This document shows, piece after piece, positions 1 to 7,538 of a DNA stretch of 64,000 bases (the stretch's first letter is position 1; each line of letters starts with the position of its first letter). The stretch spans positions 9,187-73,186 of the forward strand of contig CAZHTS010000014.1 of assembly GCA_964535315.1 (NCBI GenBank), read 5' to 3'. The notes beneath the pieces are model-generated. The model was not told the origin of the DNA and did not search any database. It worked only from the letters and a program-made list of their open reading frames with translations. A program made the translations under genes and the position numbers. This DNA is from CAZHTS01 sp964535315. Its GTDB lineage: Bacteria; Chloroflexota; Anaerolineae; Anaerolineales; Anaerolineaceae.

Positions 1-341
1 GCCAGATTGGCCATTCGAATTACAATTTCTTTAAACTCGCCACGCAGGCCATGCTGGTGCTGACCGGTTTCAGCACCCTACCCTTACGTTTTGCCAGTTG
101 GGTCGGCTTCAGTTTCACCATTTTCGGTTTCGTCCTGTTTTTTGTCGTTCTCTTTCAGTATTTCTCGGCGGGCAGCATCCCTGGCTTCCCATTTCTGGCC
201 TCCGTCATCACCGTCTTCAGTGGCACACAGTTATTCGCCCTGGGGATTTTTGGAGAGTACCTGGCGCGTATCTTCGACAAAAGTATGGATCACCCCCCCT
301 ACGTTGTCAACGAAACCACCGATACCCCTACGGTCGAATAA
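1..341 (+). CDS. Polyprenyl-phosphate glycosyltransferase family 2, C-terminal part (5' truncated)
   Basis: Only the end of this gene is in the window; the frame is open from base 3 to the TAA at 339-341. What remains is the membrane part of a DPM1/GtrB-like glycosyltransferase: a SNYNFFKLA segment, then FSTLPLR, then two hydrophobic helices and a short cytoplasmic tail. In this family the missing N-terminal GT-A domain moves a sugar from a nucleotide donor to undecaprenyl phosphate, and the two C-terminal helices anchor it in the membrane. It lies 2 bases before the WbqC-like gene and is the first visible gene of a polysaccharide operon running to 2843. The family is clear from the tail; the sugar cannot be told. 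Confidence 0.8.
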   Translation, partial: QIGHSNYNFFKLATQAMLVLTGFSTLPLRFASWVGFSFTIFGFVLFFVVLFQYFSAGSIPGFPFLASVITVFSGTQLFALGIFGEYLARIFDKSMDHPPYVVNETTDTPTVE

Positions 342-343
342 TC

Positions 344-1081
344 ATGAAATGTGTCATCCTACAACCTTCGTATATCCCCTGGCGCGGCTTCTTTCATCAA
401 ATCTACAAAGCCGATCTGTTTGTCTTCTACGATGATGTTCAATACGACCGTCGCGGCTGGCGCAACCGCAACCAGATCAAAACTGCCCAGGGCGTGCGCT
501 GGCTTTCCATCCCCGTTTATAATAAAGGCGCACAGGTCGACCGACTGCCCATCAATACCATTCAAATTTGCTGGGACCGGCCCTGGATGCAAGATCATTG
601 GGCCACAATCGAACTGGCCTACCGCAAGGCGCCCTTTTTCGCACAATACGCTCCCCTGGTCGAACCTTTCTATCGTTGCCACCCCGAATATCTGGCGGAT
701 TACACCATCGAGCAGACGATCGCTCTTGCCAGAGCCCTTGGCATCGAGCACACCCGTTACGAACGTTCATCGCAGATGCCTGACATCGAAGGTACAAAAA
801 CAGACCGGCTCATCGCCATTCTCAAAAAAGTCGGCGCCGACCATTACATTTCAGGTCCCTCCGCTCGAGATTATATCGAAGCCGAAAAATTTGAAGCGGC
901 CGGTATCGGGTTGGAATACATGGAATATAATTACCCTGAGTATCCACAACTCTATCCGCCGTACACCGGGCAGGTCTCTATCCTTGACCTGCTGTTTATG
1001 ACCGGACCCGCAAGTCTGGACTATATCCTCAACCCAACAGGACCGAATGGAAACGAAACCCGTGTCTCAACAGACCATTAA
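344..1081 (+). CDS. WbqC-like family protein
   Basis: A 245-residue protein of the WbqC family, found in O-antigen and other surface-polysaccharide clusters. The family hallmarks are at the N-terminus: MKCVILQPSYIPWRGFF, then FYDDVQYDRRGWRNRN, followed by LSIPV and a GPSARDY segment near residue 170. The biochemical role is poorly defined; some members occur beside aminotransferases and acyl or methyl transferases, as here. The ATG at 344 follows the upstream stop by 2 bases, which suggests coupling, and the end overlaps the methyltransferase gene by 35 bases. No membrane segment or signal peptide is visible, so it is probably cytoplasmic. The family assignment is secure; the reaction is not known to me. 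Confidence 0.85.
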   Translation: MKCVILQPSYIPWRGFFHQIYKADLFVFYDDVQYDRRGWRNRNQIKTAQGVRWLSIPVYNKGAQVDRLPINTIQICWDRPWMQDHWATIELAYRKAPFFAQYAPLVEPFYRCHPEYLADYTIEQTIALARALGIEHTRYERSSQMPDIEGTKTDRLIAILKKVGADHYISGPSARDYIEAEKFEAAGIGLEYMEYNYPEYPQLYPPYTGQVSILDLLFMTGPASLDYILNPTGPNGNETRVSTDH

Positions 1082-1697
1082 CATGGACGAAATCCGCGCC
1101 TACTTTGCCGGCAAATTGCTCACCTACGGCAATACCCCGCGCGGTGTAGATTGGAACTCTCCGCAATCGCAGGAAGTGCGTTTTGCTCAGCTCGCCAGAG
1201 TCATCGCCCATCCCGAACAGCCCTATAGTTTGATCGATTATGGCTCGGGATTTGGCTCGCTGTATGACTATCTGCACACTTTGGGCCACACCGTGGAGTA
1301 TTACGGCTACGATATCGTAGAAACGATGGTCACCGAAGGCCGGCGTTTACACGCCGGGCAGGCAAACTGCAAATTCACGGCCAACGAAACCGACCTGAAT
1401 ATCGCCGACTACGCCATCGCCAGTGGCATTTTCAACATCAAACTGGACAGCGATTACGAAACCTGGACGGCCTATGTCGTCGAGACCATTACCCGCATGG
1501 ATCAGCTGAGCAGCAAAGGTTTCTCCTTTAACTTACTGACCAGCTATTCCGATCCTGAATATATGCGCTCCGATCTGTATTACGCCGACCCCTGTTTCTT
1601 CTTCGACTACTGTAAGCGCCACTTTGCAAAAAATGTGGCCATCTTGCACGATTACGGCCTGTACGACTTCACCATCATCGTGCGCAAGCAACTATAA
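1047..1697 (+). CDS. Class I SAM-dependent methyltransferase
   Basis: A 216-residue soluble protein with a SAM-binding motif I (LIDYGSGFGSLYDYL) near residue 60 and a second acidic strand (YYGYDIVETM) about 25 residues later, the order expected for a Rossmann-fold methyltransferase. The late segment YADPCFFFDYCKRHF is also seen in sugar-cluster methyltransferases. The start at 1047 has an AGGA ribosome site 5 bases upstream and overlaps the WbqC-like gene by 35 bases; a second ATG at 1083 removes the overlap but lacks a clear ribosome site. Six bases after its stop the WecE-type aminotransferase begins, so it probably acts on an amino sugar or its acyl group. The substrate is an inference. 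Confidence 0.8.
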   Translation: METKPVSQQTINMDEIRAYFAGKLLTYGNTPRGVDWNSPQSQEVRFAQLARVIAHPEQPYSLIDYGSGFGSLYDYLHTLGHTVEYYGYDIVETMVTEGRRLHAGQANCKFTANETDLNIADYAIASGIFNIKLDSDYETWTAYVVETITRMDQLSSKGFSFNLLTSYSDPEYMRSDLYYADPCFFFDYCKRHFAKNVAILHDYGLYDFTIIVRKQL

Positions 1698-1703
1698 ACC
1701 GCC

Positions 1704-2843
1704 ATGACAAACCCAATCATCGATTTCAACAAACCCACCCTGGCCGGTGACGAATTAGCCTACATGGCCCAGGCCGTCCAAAACGCCCATCTTTCAGGCG
1801 ACGGCTATTTCACCAAAAAATGCCACACCCTGTTAGAGCAAACCTTTGGCGTATCCAAAGCCCTGTTGACCACATCCTGTACCCACGCCCTGGAAATGTC
1901 GGCGCTCTTGCTCGATATTCAACCGGGGGACGAGGTCATCATCCCGTCCTTTACTTTCGTCTCGACCGTCAACGCTTTTGTGTTGCGTGGTGCACGTCCG
2001 GTGTTCATCGACGTTCGCCCTGATACCCTCAACCTGGACGAGCAGCAGCTTGAGCGGCTGATCACCCCACGCACGCGCGCCATTGTTCCGGTGCATTACG
2101 CCGGCGTGGCATGCGAGATGGATACCATTCTGGCTATCGCCAATCAGCACCACATCCCGGTGGTCGAAGACAACGCCCACGGCCTTTTTGGAAAATACAA
2201 GGGCCGCCCGTTGGGCACGTTGGGCGTCATGGCCACACAAAGCTTCCACGAAACCAAAAATATCACCTGTGGTGAAGGCGGCGCCCTGCTGATCAACGAC
2301 CCGCAATACATCGAAAAAGCCGAGATCATCCGCGAAAAAGGCACCGACCGCAGCCGTTTCTTCCGCGGTCAGGTAGACAAGTACGGTTGGGTCAACCAGG
2401 GTTCCAGCTACCTGCCCTCCGAAATGCTGGCTGCCTTTTTGTACGCCCAGTTGGAACACTGGCAGGAAATCCAGGCAAAACGCAAACGCATCTGGGAGTA
2501 TTATTATCTCAACCTGCACGATTGGACGGCGCATTTCGGCGTGCGCATGCCGATCATCCCGCCCGAGTGCGAACAGGCATACCACATGTTCTACCTGCTG
2601 CTGCCCAACCTGGATCAACGCCAGGCGTTCATCGCCCATCTCAAAGAGCGCGGCATCTGCGCCGTCTTTCACTATTTGCCGTTGCACCAATCGAAGATGG
2701 GGCTCGAGTACGGCGGCAAACCCGGCGACTGCCCGGTAACCGAGCGCATCAGCGATCAATTGGTTCGCCTGCCATTCTATAACACCCTGACTGAAGCTGA
2801 GTTGGGGAAAGTCGTTGAGGCAATCGAGGAGTTCAAACCCTGA
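1704..2843 (+). CDS. wecE: dTDP-4-amino-4,6-dideoxygalactose transaminase (WecE/RffA type)
   Basis: A 379-residue PLP-dependent DegT/DnrJ/EryC1/StrS sugar aminotransferase. SFHETKNITCGEGGALLIN carries the PLP lysine at K185 and is characteristic of the WecE/RffA subgroup; VVEDNAHG (D156) should contact the pyridine nitrogen of PLP. WecE moves the amino group of glutamate onto dTDP-4-keto-6-deoxyglucose to give dTDP-4-amino-4,6-dideoxygalactose (dTDP-Fuc4N), which is later acylated or methylated. Its length matches E. coli WecE. It is the last gene of the operon that contains the WbqC-like protein and the methyltransferase, consistent with a modified amino sugar. dTDP-glucose synthesis genes (rmlA, rmlB) are not in this window. 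Confidence 0.82.
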   Translation: MTNPIIDFNKPTLAGDELAYMAQAVQNAHLSGDGYFTKKCHTLLEQTFGVSKALLTTSCTHALEMSALLLDIQPGDEVIIPSFTFVSTVNAFVLRGARPVFIDVRPDTLNLDEQQLERLITPRTRAIVPVHYAGVACEMDTILAIANQHHIPVVEDNAHGLFGKYKGRPLGTLGVMATQSFHETKNITCGEGGALLINDPQYIEKAEIIREKGTDRSRFFRGQVDKYGWVNQGSSYLPSEMLAAFLYAQLEHWQEIQAKRKRIWEYYYLNLHDWTAHFGVRMPIIPPECEQAYHMFYLLLPNLDQRQAFIAHLKERGICAVFHYLPLHQSKMGLEYGGKPGDCPVTERISDQLVRLPFYNTLTEAELGKVVEAIEEFKP

Positions 2844-2895
2844 AACTCATCTCAATGCCCTAAACGGTGCTCGTATCCTAAATAAGGAGGCCTGT

Positions 2896-4182
2896 ATGCT
2901 TCGCATCACGCGTGAAGATGCGCTCGAATACCACCGGCTTAACGGCCGGCCGGGAAAACTCTCTGTAGTGCCGACCAAACCGCTCGAAACCCAGCGAGAT
3001 CTAAGCCTGGCCTATACCCCTGGCGTGGCGCATCCGGTGCTGGAAATCGAAAAAGACGCCAGCCTGGCCTATGAATTTACCGGCAAGGGCAACCTGGTCG
3101 CCGTCATTTCAAACGGCACCGCCATCCTCGGGCTGGGAGATCGCGGCGCATTGGCCTCCAAACCCGTTATGGAAGGCAAAGGCGTCCTGTTTAAAAAATT
3201 TGCCGACATCGACGTTTTTGACATCGAAGTCGATACCCACGACCCCGAGTTGCTCATCCAGGTGGTTGCAGCAATTGCCCCTACCTTTGGCGGCATCAAT
3301 CTCGAGGATATCCGCTCCCCCGAATGTTTTGCCATCGAGACCCGCCTGCAAAGTATGTTGGATATCCCGGTCTTTCATGACGATCAGCACGGCACAGCCA
3401 TTATCCTGGGCGCAGCGCTGCTCAATTCGCTTGAGCTGACCCACCGCAAAATCGACGAAATCAAGATCGTGTTTTCTGGCGCCGGCGCCGCCGGGATCGC
3501 CTGCGCCAACCAGCTCGTCAAAATTGGCGTCCCCCGTCAGAACATCTGGATGACAGACATCGCCGGGTTGGTCTACCAGGGCCGTAAAGAGTACATGTTT
3601 GCCGAAAAAGAAGTCTACGCTCAGGGCGATCGCCCTGCCACGCTGGCCGAGACCCTGGCAGGCGCCGACGTTTTCATTGGCGTCTCGGTGGCCAATCTGG
3701 TCAATGCCGACATGCTCAAAACCATGCGCAGCCAGCCAATCATTTTTGCTATGGCCAACCCTGATCCAGAAATTCCATACGACACCGCCCGCGCCGCTCG
3801 CCCGGATGCCATCGTCGCCACCGGACGTTCGGACTATCCCAACCAGATCAACAATGTCCTGGGGTTCCCGTTCATCTTCCGTGGCGCACTGGATGTACAT
3901 GCCAGCGCCATTAACGACGAGATGAAGATCGCCGCCTCACACGCCCTGGCAGACCTCGCCAAACAGCCCCTGCCCGCCAGCGTCTTGAAGGCCTACAACC
4001 TGGAACACCTCGAGTTTGGCCAGGATTACATCGTTCCCAAGCCGCTCGATCCGCGCGTCTGCCTCTGGGAAGCGCCGGCCGTGGCGCAGGCCGCCATGCA
4101 AAGCGGCGTCGCCCGCCGTCAGATCGACCTGGACGCCTATCGCCGCCATCTGGAATCCATCCATCAGAATAGCTTAATGTAG
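2896..4182 (+). CDS. NAD(P)-dependent malic enzyme (short MaeB-like form)
   Basis: A 428-residue malic enzyme, oxidatively decarboxylating malate to pyruvate and CO2 with NAD(P). Visible family blocks are TPGVAHPVLEIEKD, LGLGDRGALASKPVMEGK, DIRSPECFAIE, FHDDQHGTA, a Rossmann glycine motif VFSGAGAAGIA and FAMANPDPEI. It ends after the malic and NAD-binding domains, without the C-terminal phosphotransacetylase-like domain of E. coli MaeB. The ATG at 2896 is chosen because AAGGAGG sits at 2884-2890; an open frame extends upstream without a better start. A 52-base gap separates it from wecE, so it may be read through from that operon. It is a housekeeping gene, not a polysaccharide gene. Confidence 0.92.
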   Translation: MLRITREDALEYHRLNGRPGKLSVVPTKPLETQRDLSLAYTPGVAHPVLEIEKDASLAYEFTGKGNLVAVISNGTAILGLGDRGALASKPVMEGKGVLFKKFADIDVFDIEVDTHDPELLIQVVAAIAPTFGGINLEDIRSPECFAIETRLQSMLDIPVFHDDQHGTAIILGAALLNSLELTHRKIDEIKIVFSGAGAAGIACANQLVKIGVPRQNIWMTDIAGLVYQGRKEYMFAEKEVYAQGDRPATLAETLAGADVFIGVSVANLVNADMLKTMRSQPIIFAMANPDPEIPYDTARAARPDAIVATGRSDYPNQINNVLGFPFIFRGALDVHASAINDEMKIAASHALADLAKQPLPASVLKAYNLEHLEFGQDYIVPKPLDPRVCLWEAPAVAQAAMQSGVARRQIDLDAYRRHLESIHQNSLM

Positions 4183-4199
4183 TAACAAAGCACATCGAT

Positions 4200-5744
4200 A
4201 TGAAGTTCTTCAAACAATATCTGCTGCATCCTGTCCTGTTGGCGGCTTATCCCCCACTGGCAATGTTCGCCGCCAATCTGAGCCAGGTCGTTTTTGCTGT
4301 CCTCTATCGCCCGCTAATCGCCTCGCTGGCCTTGTGCCTGCTCTTCTGGCTGCTATTTCGCCTGATCTTTAAGGATTGGCAGCGCTCTGCGTTGGCTGCC
4401 AGCCTTACGATGATCTTGTTTTTCTCGTACGGCCATCTGTACCAATACCTTCGGACAGTGGTAGGCGATTGGAGCAAACACAGCCTGCTCCTGGCGGCCT
4501 ACGTTGTCGTGTGGTTGGTCGGGTTATGGTTCCTCGCGCGCCGGAACAAACCTATGCCTGCTTTGCACCAGACGTTAAATATCGTCACGTCTCTGCTGGT
4601 GCTGTTTTCTGCCGTGCAGATATCGGTTTATTACATCCGCTATGCAATCCTGGCCGCCGGCAATCACCCTGCAACCGCCGAACTGAGCGTCAACGATCTC
4701 AGTCAGGCGCCGGATATCTATTATATCGTCCTGGATTCGTACTCGCGTGCCGATGTCCTGCAAGAAAATTTTGGGATGGACAACACCCCGTTCTTGAACG
4801 AGCTCAAACAGATGGGGTTCTATGTCGCTGAGTGTGGGCGCAGCAACTATGAATTTACTGAATACTCGATGGCCGCCACGCTCAACATGGACTACATTCA
4901 AAAGTATGGCGCCGATTTTCGCGAAAAAGGTCAGGACTTTCCCCTGCTGGAAAACCTGATCAAAGAAGGCAAAGTGCGCCAGCAATTGGAATTGGTCGGC
5001 TATCGTACCGTTGGCCTGGCCACCGGTTTTCCGTGGGGCGAGTGGGACGACGCCAGCATCTTTCTGAAACCCAACACCGATAACCTGATGCTCCAGCGCT
5101 TCTCTCCCTTTGAAGCCATGTTCATCCGTAGCACTGTGCTGCGGTTTGTCACCGACTTGCAGGCGCTCAAAGTCTGGCTGAACCTGGACGATCTCAACTT
5201 TCCTTACAGCGAGTTCGTCAAACGTGAGCGTTTCGCCCTGAACCAGCTGGAAAATATCGCCTCCATTTCCGGCCCCAAGCTTGTCTATGCGCATATCATG
5301 ACCCCCCACGACCCTATCATCTTTGATGCCCAGGGAGAAATTTTGACCGACCCTGGTTTCTACCCCGCCGACAATCTCTCGTTAACCCCCGGTTATTTTA
5401 AAAAGGGCGCCGTAGGCGAGTTTGAATATACGAATAGCCGCATACTGCCCATTCTCCGCAATATCCTCGCCCAGTCGCGCATCCCGCCCATCATCATCGT
5501 ACAGGGCGACCACGGACGCATGAACCCCAAACACCCCATCCTCAACGCTTACTATCTCCCCGCACAGGGCAGCGCTGCGCTTTACCCCACCATTACGCCG
5601 GTCAATACCTTCCGCCTCATCTTCAATCAGTATTTTGGCGCACACTATTCACTCCTGCCAGACATCAGTTACCACATCGATCCGGATATCGCCGGAAAAT
5701 TCAGCGAAATACCCGAGGCTTCACCCGCTTGTATTCACAAATAA
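4200..5744 (+). CDS. Membrane protein with extracytoplasmic sulfatase / alkaline-phosphatase-fold domain
   Basis: A 514-residue protein with about four or five membrane helices in residues 1-150, then a soluble domain of the sulfatase / LTA-synthase superfamily. The domain starts with PDIYYIVLDSYSRADVL (metal-binding D179, with S182 or a neighbour as possible nucleophile), has IMTPHDP near residue 366 and VQGDHGRMNP near residue 438, the usual metal-binding GDHG block. Members move phosphoglycerol, phosphoethanolamine or sulfate groups on envelope polymers. Here the job is probably modification of a surface polymer. It starts 17 bases after the malic enzyme and its last bases hold a candidate promoter for the next gene. 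The exact substrate is unknown. Confidence 0.75.
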   Translation: MKFFKQYLLHPVLLAAYPPLAMFAANLSQVVFAVLYRPLIASLALCLLFWLLFRLIFKDWQRSALAASLTMILFFSYGHLYQYLRTVVGDWSKHSLLLAAYVVVWLVGLWFLARRNKPMPALHQTLNIVTSLLVLFSAVQISVYYIRYAILAAGNHPATAELSVNDLSQAPDIYYIVLDSYSRADVLQENFGMDNTPFLNELKQMGFYVAECGRSNYEFTEYSMAATLNMDYIQKYGADFREKGQDFPLLENLIKEGKVRQQLELVGYRTVGLATGFPWGEWDDASIFLKPNTDNLMLQRFSPFEAMFIRSTVLRFVTDLQALKVWLNLDDLNFPYSEFVKRERFALNQLENIASISGPKLVYAHIMTPHDPIIFDAQGEILTDPGFYPADNLSLTPGYFKKGAVGEFEYTNSRILPILRNILAQSRIPPIIIVQGDHGRMNPKHPILNAYYLPAQGSAALYPTITPVNTFRLIFNQYFGAHYSLLPDISYHIDPDIAGKFSEIPEASPACIHK

Positions 5745-5752
5745 AATCATGC

Positions 5753-5758
5753 TACAAT
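5753..5758 (+). promoter_or_regulatory. Candidate -10 element of a leaderless promoter
   Basis: TACAAT ends 6 bases before the ATG at 5765, so transcription would start at or next to the start codon. No Shine-Dalgarno site lies before that ATG. It is inside the end of the upstream gene. Confidence 0.4.
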
Positions 5759-5764
5759 AATCGC

Positions 5765-6205
5765 ATGAGCGCCAGACCTTTATCCCCCCTCCCTTTTCTC
5801 GAAATAGATCCATCTGTGAGCCATCGCAAACAGACGATCTGGCAGATCATCGTGCCTGTTGCCTTGAGCGTTCTGGCCATGCTGGCAACGACCCTGTTGA
5901 TCATTCTGTCGGCTACACGCGCTCCCGAGCCGGTATCCCGCTGGGCGGATATTTCGCTGATCTGGATCATCCTGCCATCTCTGCTAACCAGCCTGATTTT
6001 TCTGGCGATCCTGATCGGATTGATTTATGGGCTGTACCGCTTATTTGCGGTACTCCCCGGTTTCAACCGCCGCCTGCAAGTGCTCTTCTTCTATGTCAGC
6101 AGCATCATCCGCTACCGCGCCGACCAGATTGTCCGGCCTGTGATCGTAACCCGCGGCTGGTGGGCTGGCTTCCAGGCGCTGCGCAAACCAGGCCGGCGAG
6201 CATAA
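5765..6205 (+). CDS. Small two-helix membrane protein of unknown function
   Basis: A 146-residue protein with two strong hydrophobic segments (about residues 25-50 and 65-95) followed by a basic, probably cytoplasmic tail ending in GRRA. I do not recognise a family. The ATG at 5765 is preferred: a further in-frame ATG at 5729 would overlap the end of the upstream gene by 16 bases and adds a tail rich in polar residues. A -10-like TACAAT lies just before it. It is followed 28 bases later by another small membrane protein, and the two may be an expression unit concerned with the envelope, but no function should be assigned. Confidence 0.6.
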   Translation: MSARPLSPLPFLEIDPSVSHRKQTIWQIIVPVALSVLAMLATTLLIILSATRAPEPVSRWADISLIWIILPSLLTSLIFLAILIGLIYGLYRLFAVLPGFNRRLQVLFFYVSSIIRYRADQIVRPVIVTRGWWAGFQALRKPGRRA

Positions 6206-6233
6206 CCGGTATCATCACGGAAATGAGGTTATC

Positions 6234-6440
6234 ATGGAAAAAAGTGATCACTGGAAAACAAAAACCATCTTGATTGGGATTGGCCTCGGCGCCTTAGCCG
6301 GTCTGGCCGCAGCTTACATCCTGGTCCAACGCAGCGAGCAAGAAGAAAACCATCCGCAGCTCACCGCAGGCGACGGTGTTAAGATTGGCCTGGGCGTTCT
6401 TGGCATCCTGCGCCTCATCTCTGACGCAATCACCAAATAA
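6234..6440 (+). CDS. Small YtxH-like membrane protein
   Basis: A 68-residue protein with one glycine-rich membrane helix (ILIGIGLGALAGLAAAYILV) near the N-terminus and a short polar segment, then a second weakly hydrophobic part near the C-terminus. Size and the GxGxGAxAGxxA pattern resemble YtxH / gas-vesicle-like small proteins, but the match is not diagnostic. A GAGG ribosome site precedes the ATG by 6-7 bases. It is followed by a clear rho-independent terminator, so it is the last gene of the 2896-6440 stretch. Confidence 0.55.
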   Translation: MEKSDHWKTKTILIGIGLGALAGLAAAYILVQRSEQEENHPQLTAGDGVKIGLGVLGILRLISDAITK

Positions 6441-6465
6441 CCCAATACTTTCATCAACCATTCAA

Positions 6466-6495
6466 CCCCACTGGCAAACCGGCGGGGCATTTTTT
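6466..6495 (+). terminator. Rho-independent terminator
   Basis: A GC-rich hairpin (CCCCACTGG / CCGGCGGGG, one mismatch and one G-T pair, loop CAAA) followed by CA and six T residues. It closes the transcription unit ending at 6440 and separates it from the PfkB kinase gene. Confidence 0.75.
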
Positions 6496-6504
6496 CACAC
6501 TGGC

Positions 6505-6510
6505 TAGGGT
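6505..6510 (+). promoter_or_regulatory. Candidate -10 (TANNNT) element of a leaderless promoter
   Basis: TAGGGT is 7 bases before the ATG at 6518, just after the terminator of the preceding unit, and no Shine-Dalgarno site is present. It fits a leaderless promoter of the TANNNT kind, with weak support. Confidence 0.3.
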
Positions 6511-6517
6511 ACCCTGC

Positions 6518-7534
6518 ATGAACAGCGCCCCATTGTTACGCTTCATCCTGGCAGGCCAATTGCGCCGGGAATACATCATTACCCCCGATGGGAAAGCCTA
6601 CCTGGATATCCCTGGTGGCAATTTACTCTACGCTGCCGCCGGACTGGGCATCTGGGAAAAAGATGTAGGGCTGATCGCCAGAGCCGGTGAAAACTATCCC
6701 CACGAATGGTTGTCCCAAATCAGCCGGCGCGGCTTTGATGTGCGCGGGGTGCGCGTTCTACCCCAGACTCTCGAACACCGCTCCTTCATTGCCTATACGG
6801 ATTTTGAGACTCGCCACACCGATAACCCGGTCTCACACTTTGCCCGATTACAAATCAGCTTTCCTAAATCACTGCTTGGCTACACCGGCGACGCCCCACA
6901 ACTGGACAGCCGCACCCAGCCGGCTTTGCACACCATCCGCCTGAACGATTTCCCTCCCGATTATCTCGATGCCACCGCCGCCCATCTGTGCCCCATGGAT
7001 TTCATCAGCCACAGCCTGCTCCCTTCCGTGCTACGGCAGGGTCACGTCAATACCATCACCCTCGATCCACCCGCCGGCTACATGAACCCAACCTTCTGGG
7101 ATAACGTGCCCTCGATCTTACGCGATGTCACCGCCTTCCTGTGCTCAGAAGAGAAAATTTGTCATCTTTTCCAGGGACGCAGCACGGACCTGTGGGAGAT
7201 GGCCGAAGCATTGGCTTCGCAGGGCTGCGAGTTGGTGGTCATTAAACGCGGCAGCCGCGGACAATATTTATACGAACACGCCAATCATAGCCGCTGGATC
7301 ATCCCGGCCTACCCGGCGCGCGTCAGCAACCCCACCGGCGCCGGAGATGCCTTCTGTGGCGGTTTTCTGGCCGGTTTTCGCTCAACCTATTCTCCGCTGC
7401 AGGCTGCCTTACACGGCAACATCTCATCTTCGCTCGTCATCGAAGGCACCGGCGCATTTTATGCCCTGGGAGCCTTACCAACCCTGGCCCAGGCCCGCCT
7501 GGAAGCCTTGCAAAATATGGCCCGCCGGGTCTGA
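6518..7534 (+). CDS. PfkB-family carbohydrate kinase
   Basis: A 338-residue sugar or nucleoside kinase of the ribokinase/PfkB superfamily. Near residue 270 it has NPTGAGDAFCGGFLAGF, the second PfkB signature, in which the Asp of GAGD is the catalytic base and the glycines form the anion hole. The N-terminal LDIPGGNLLYAAAGLGIW segment corresponds to the substrate-binding GG motif. The substrate cannot be inferred from the sequence. The start ATG at 6518 has no obvious ribosome site, but TAGGGT lies 7 bases upstream (see findings). The gene runs towards the adenylate cyclase, with only four bases between the two stop codons. Confidence 0.85.
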   Translation: MNSAPLLRFILAGQLRREYIITPDGKAYLDIPGGNLLYAAAGLGIWEKDVGLIARAGENYPHEWLSQISRRGFDVRGVRVLPQTLEHRSFIAYTDFETRHTDNPVSHFARLQISFPKSLLGYTGDAPQLDSRTQPALHTIRLNDFPPDYLDATAAHLCPMDFISHSLLPSVLRQGHVNTITLDPPAGYMNPTFWDNVPSILRDVTAFLCSEEKICHLFQGRSTDLWEMAEALASQGCELVVIKRGSRGQYLYEHANHSRWIIPAYPARVSNPTGAGDAFCGGFLAGFRSTYSPLQAALHGNISSSLVIEGTGAFYALGALPTLAQARLEALQNMARRV

Positions 7535-7538
7535 ACGA

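Noticed and set aside
1833..2759. Minus-strand frame opposite the aminotransferase gene
   Set aside because: No motif, and the other strand has a complete WecE-type enzyme.
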